Assembly (NCBI GenBank): GCA_025934385.1
Contig: JAICYE010000093.1
Coordinates: 1-7,546, forward strand
Source of the DNA: Acidimicrobiia bacterium
GTDB taxonomy: Bacteria; Actinomycetota; Acidimicrobiia; IMCC26256; BP-133
DNA: 7,546 nucleotides
Reading direction: 5' to 3'
Shown: positions 5,903 through 7,546 of the stretch, one piece after another
Layout: each line of letters begins with the position of its first letter
Position numbering within the stretch: the first letter of the stretch is position 1
Position numbers and translations under genes: made by a program
The notes under the pieces: generated by a model
Seen by the model: only the letters and a program-made list of their open reading frames with translations
Told to the model about the DNA's origin: nothing
Database searches by the model: none

Positions 5903-6127
5903 TCACTGGCCCGACGACTGGCCCCGGTGCTCGTTCTGGCAGTTGATGACCGCGCCCAGGAAGGCGTGTTCCGCCGAGTGGCAGTCGGGCGTCGGGCTCT
6001 CGGAAGCCGACGTCCGGGCGTGCGTGGGCGCGACTGCGGCAGCTCCCGCCACGCCCCCGGCCCCGAGCACCAGGGCGGCAGCGCACGTCACACCGGCCAC
6101 CGACTTCCACAACCTCTGGCTCCTCAT
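5903..6127 (-). CDS. 74-aa small secreted protein with two mature cysteines
   Basis: A hypothetical secreted protein. Residues 1-~33 form a signal peptide (basic MRSQRLWKS, hydrophobic core VTCAAALVLGAGGVAGAAA, cleavage near AVA/PTH). The mature part is about 41 residues, Thr/Ser/Glu-rich and then DCHSAEHAFLGAVINCQNEHRG, with Cys49 and Cys63 and three His around them: a possible disulfide or metal site. The ATG at 6127 has a strong ribosome binding site (TTGGGAGG, six bases before the start). The frame extends upstream to 6214, but that extension lacks such a signal and would place Arg-rich sequence before the signal peptide. It lies downstream of tRNA-Val on the same strand and is followed by a GC hairpin and element copy 3. 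I recognise no family. Confidence 0.7.
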   Translation of the reverse strand: MRSQRLWKSVAGVTCAAALVLGAGGVAGAAAVAPTHARTSASESPTPDCHSAEHAFLGAVINCQNEHRGQSSGQ

Positions 6128-6182
6128 CGCAAGCCTCCCAATCCTTTTCAGTCGAAGTGCCGCGGGTCTACCCCGAGATCGC

Positions 6183-6195
6183 GTGCATGATGCAC
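6183..6195. promoter_or_regulatory. short palindrome upstream of the 74-aa gene
   Basis: GTGCA-TGA-TGCAC is a perfect 5-bp inverted repeat about 56 bases upstream of the ATG at 6127, in the gap after tRNA-Val. It could be an operator, but it is short and may be chance. Confidence 0.2.
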
Positions 6196-6223
6196 CTTTT
6201 CGACCGAATCGCACCGTCAGGGG

Positions 6224-6296
6224 TGGGCGCTGAGGGTCTCGAACCCCCGACCTCCGCCTTGTAAGGGCGGCGCTCTTCCAGCTGAGCTAAGCGCCC
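6224..6296 (-). tRNA. tRNA-Val (anticodon TAC)
   Basis: Read on minus, a complete cloverleaf is seen. The acceptor stem is GGGCGCT/AGCGCCC. The D arm is GCTC-AGCTGGAA-GAGC. The anticodon arm is CCGCC-CTTACAA-GGCGG with anticodon TAC. The variable loop is five bases, and the T arm is GGGGG-TTCGAGA-CCCTC with one G-T pair. The discriminator base is A, and the 3' CCA is not encoded. A TAC anticodon reads valine GTA and wobble codons. Confidence 0.97.
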
Positions 6297-6422
6297 GATG
6301 GTTTCATCCTGCCATGCCGGTGCGGCGCCGAACCGGACGAAACGCCCAAGGCGCGCCGGGCGGCGGATGGCCGCCGCGGAAGGCGGGTACACGGGCGGCG
6401 ACGGGCGGAAAGGAGCGTCGCG

Positions 6423-6767
6423 ATGGGTATCGGCGTCAGCATCTTCCTGATGGCGGTGGGGGCGATCCTGGCCTTCGCCGTGCACGTGCCGGCCAAGGGG
6501 ATCGATCTCGGGACCGTCGGCGTGATCCTGATCATCCTGGGCCTGGTCGGGCTGCTGGCCAGCCTGGCGTTCTGGGAGGACTGGACGCCGCGACGCCGGA
6601 CCGTGGCCTACGACGACCGACCGGACGTGGTCGTCCGGCGCCGGCGGCCTCGGGTCGTCGGCGTGGCCGGAGACGACGACGGCATGATTGAGATCGTCGA
6701 GGACCGGCCCGTGGTCGAACGGTGCCGGGTCACCACCCGCCGGACGACGTCCTATGACGGGTTCTGA
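6423..6767 (+). CDS. DUF6458 family small membrane protein
   Basis: A 114-aa membrane protein. The N-terminal half (MGIGVSIFLMAVGAILAFAV...DLGTVGVILIILGLVGLLAS) matches the DUF6458 signature known from Actinobacteria and forms two transmembrane helices (about 4-21 and 28-50). The C-terminal half is a charged tail with Arg-rich stretches (VVVRRRRPR), an acidic patch (GDDDG) and RTTSYDGF at the end, probably cytoplasmic. A good ribosome binding site (AAAGGAG, about nine bases before the ATG) supports the start. Its 3' end overlaps the convergent DUF523 gene by 16 bases. Function is unknown in the family. Confidence 0.85.
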   Translation: MGIGVSIFLMAVGAILAFAVHVPAKGIDLGTVGVILIILGLVGLLASLAFWEDWTPRRRTVAYDDRPDVVVRRRRPRVVGVAGDDDGMIEIVEDRPVVERCRVTTRRTTSYDGF

Positions 6768-7285
6768 CTGGCGGTGGCGCTGGACGGCGGAGCGGCGGCG
6801 GCGTCCTCTTCCGAGCCGACCTCCAGGCCGGCGGCCGCCAGGGCGGCGGCCGTCACCCCTCGGCCGGGGACGAGGCGGCGGCTGAACGTGCCGTCGTAGA
6901 CGCTGGCCGTCCCGCAGGACGGGCTCCGGGCCTTGAGCACCGCCCGGCTGGCGCCCACGGCCCGGGCCACCGCCACCGCCGCCTCCGCCCCCCGGCGGTA
7001 GGCCGCGGTCACGTCCTCGCCGTCGACATTGACGACCCGCGCCGCCCGGGCGCCCTCCGACCGTTCCCCGGCGACGCCGCCGCCGGACCCGTCGCCGTCC
7101 TGCAGCTCGGCCGCCGGCCGGGGCGTGGGCAGGCCCCCGAGCACCTCGGGGCAGACGGGGATGAGCCGATACCGCTGCGCCAGCTCGTCGACGACCGCCC
7201 GCGGCGAACCCCGTCCCTCGTGGTTGCAGGCCACGCCGAGGAGGCAGGCCGAGATGATCAGCGGCGGCTTCTCCCGCTCGTCCAC
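6752..7285 (-). CDS. DUF523 / TudS-type Fe-S protein
   Basis: A 177-aa protein of the DUF523 family. Characterised members (TudS) are [4Fe-4S] thiouracil desulfurases whose cluster is held by three Cys. Family motifs appear in order: ISACLLGVAC (11-20), VCPEVLGGLPTPRPAAEL (44-61), VDGEDVTAAYRRGA (87-100), KARSPSCG (118-125), SVYDGTFSRRLVPGRGVTAA. Conserved Cys are 14, 20, 45 and 124. An Asp/Gly/Ser/Ala-rich insert (62-83) and an Ala/Ser-rich C-terminal tail exceed the usual core and look like actinobacterial padding. The start is GTG. No properly spaced Shine-Dalgarno is seen, while CAAACT (7292-7297) sits exactly six bases before GTG, which fits a leaderless transcript. The family is certain; thiouracil desulfurase activity is inferred. 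Confidence 0.9.
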   Translation of the reverse strand: MDEREKPPLIISACLLGVACNHEGRGSPRAVVDELAQRYRLIPVCPEVLGGLPTPRPAAELQDGDGSGGGVAGERSEGARAARVVNVDGEDVTAAYRRGAEAAVAVARAVGASRAVLKARSPSCGTASVYDGTFSRRLVPGRGVTAAALAAAGLEVGSEEDAAAAPPSSATASQNPS

Positions 7286-7296
7286 GCCCCCAGTTT

Positions 7297-7324
7297 GCCC
7301 GCCGCCCGCCGCCCGCCGCCCGCG
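7297..7324. repeat. four tandem GCCCGCC heptamers with G-quadruplex potential
   Basis: The heptamer GCCCGCC occurs four times in a row, the last ending in G. On minus this gives four GGG runs separated by CGGC loops, a regular G-quadruplex pattern, ending about 12 bases before the GTG start of the DUF523 gene. A heptamer repeat can also change length by slippage. Confidence 0.8.
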
Positions 7325-7328
7325 AACA

Positions 7329-7509
7329 GGCGTTCCTCACCAGGGCATCGGCGCGGTGAAGAACGCCCGTTGCAGGGGAGAGCCCCGCCGACCGCAACCG
7401 GCGTTCCATTTCCGCTCCATCCCGGTAAACGAACGCCAGTTGAAGGCGGCGGGGCCAGGCCGGGGGGACCGGCGTTCCTCACCGCGGCGTCAGCCCAGTG
7501 AGGAACCCC
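7329..7509. repeat. three palindromic units with 71-bp period
   Basis: Left arms GGCGTTC start at 7329, 7400 and 7471, exactly 71 bp apart. Each has a matching right arm: 7355-7367 pairs with 7329-7341 with one mismatch; GAACGCC-a-GTTG (7431-7442) pairs with CAAC-c-GGCGTTC (7395-7406); GTGAGGAACCCC (7498-7509) pairs with 7471-7482 with one mismatch. Loops differ in length and sequence. Inter-unit DNA can pair too (GAACGCC-c-GTTGC at 7361-7373 with GCAAC-c-GGCGTTC). No gene is seen between 7286 and the window end. Repetitive extragenic palindromes or a structured RNA are possible. Confidence 0.75.
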
Positions 7510-7546
7510 AGGTGGGGGGGCACACGCGTAGCCGGCGGCCGGGACC

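Noticed and set aside
6168..7409. 413-codon open frame on minus across tRNA-Val and DUF6458
   Set aside because: It runs through a complete tRNA gene and is antisense or out of frame to two recognised families.
7329..7509. CRISPR array or integron attC sites
   Set aside because: The units are not near-identical repeats with unique spacers. Arms have the polarity GGCGTTC...GAACGCC, not the attC RYYYAAC...GTTRRRY form, and no gene cassette lies between them.

Overview
The window is very GC-rich (about 70% by eye), densely coded, and looks like an actinobacterial chromosome. The clearest lineage clue is a DUF6458-type membrane protein (residues begin MGIGVSIFL), a family I know from Actinobacteria. 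Two genes have -10-like hexamers placed for leaderless transcripts, which also fits. I cannot name a genus; a deep-branching environmental actinobacterium is my guess.

Layout. Positions 31-3321 (minus strand) hold a secretion operon. It starts with a large galactose/glyoxal-oxidase-like radical copper oxidase whose whole Tyr-Cys/Cu ligand set is visible. This is joined by a 4-base GTGA stop/start overlap to a di-haem cytochrome c peroxidase/MauG-like protein, and may end in a 29-residue lipoprotein-like peptide. An H2O2-forming oxidase coupled to a peroxidase-fold protein suggests a peroxide-linked extracytoplasmic redox pair, or cofactor maturation by the di-haem protein. Positions 3461-4604 (plus strand) hold a STAND/archaeal-type ATPase gene whose start codon lies inside an array of CTACC/GGTAG half-sites. 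The gene is bracketed by perfect 35-bp direct repeats.

Positions 4671-6127 carry two almost identical, highly foldable intergenic elements of about 185 nt. Each lies just downstream of a minus-strand gene for a small secreted two-cysteine protein (62 aa His/Tyr/Trp/Gly-rich; 74 aa). Between them sits a 172-aa helical protein of unknown function. The first 35 nt of the same element recur upstream of the copper oxidase and form the left flank of the ATPase cassette.

Positions 6224-7285 look like ordinary chromosome: tRNA-Val(TAC) on minus, the DUF6458 membrane protein on plus, and a convergent, slightly overlapping DUF523/TudS-type Fe-S protein on minus with a G-quadruplex-capable heptamer repeat just upstream. 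The right end (7329-7509) has no gene. It carries three diverged palindromic units whose left arms repeat at exactly 71-bp spacing.

The most unusual material is not protein coding: the 185-nt structured repeat family, the ATPase cassette set between its copies, and the 71-bp palindrome array.
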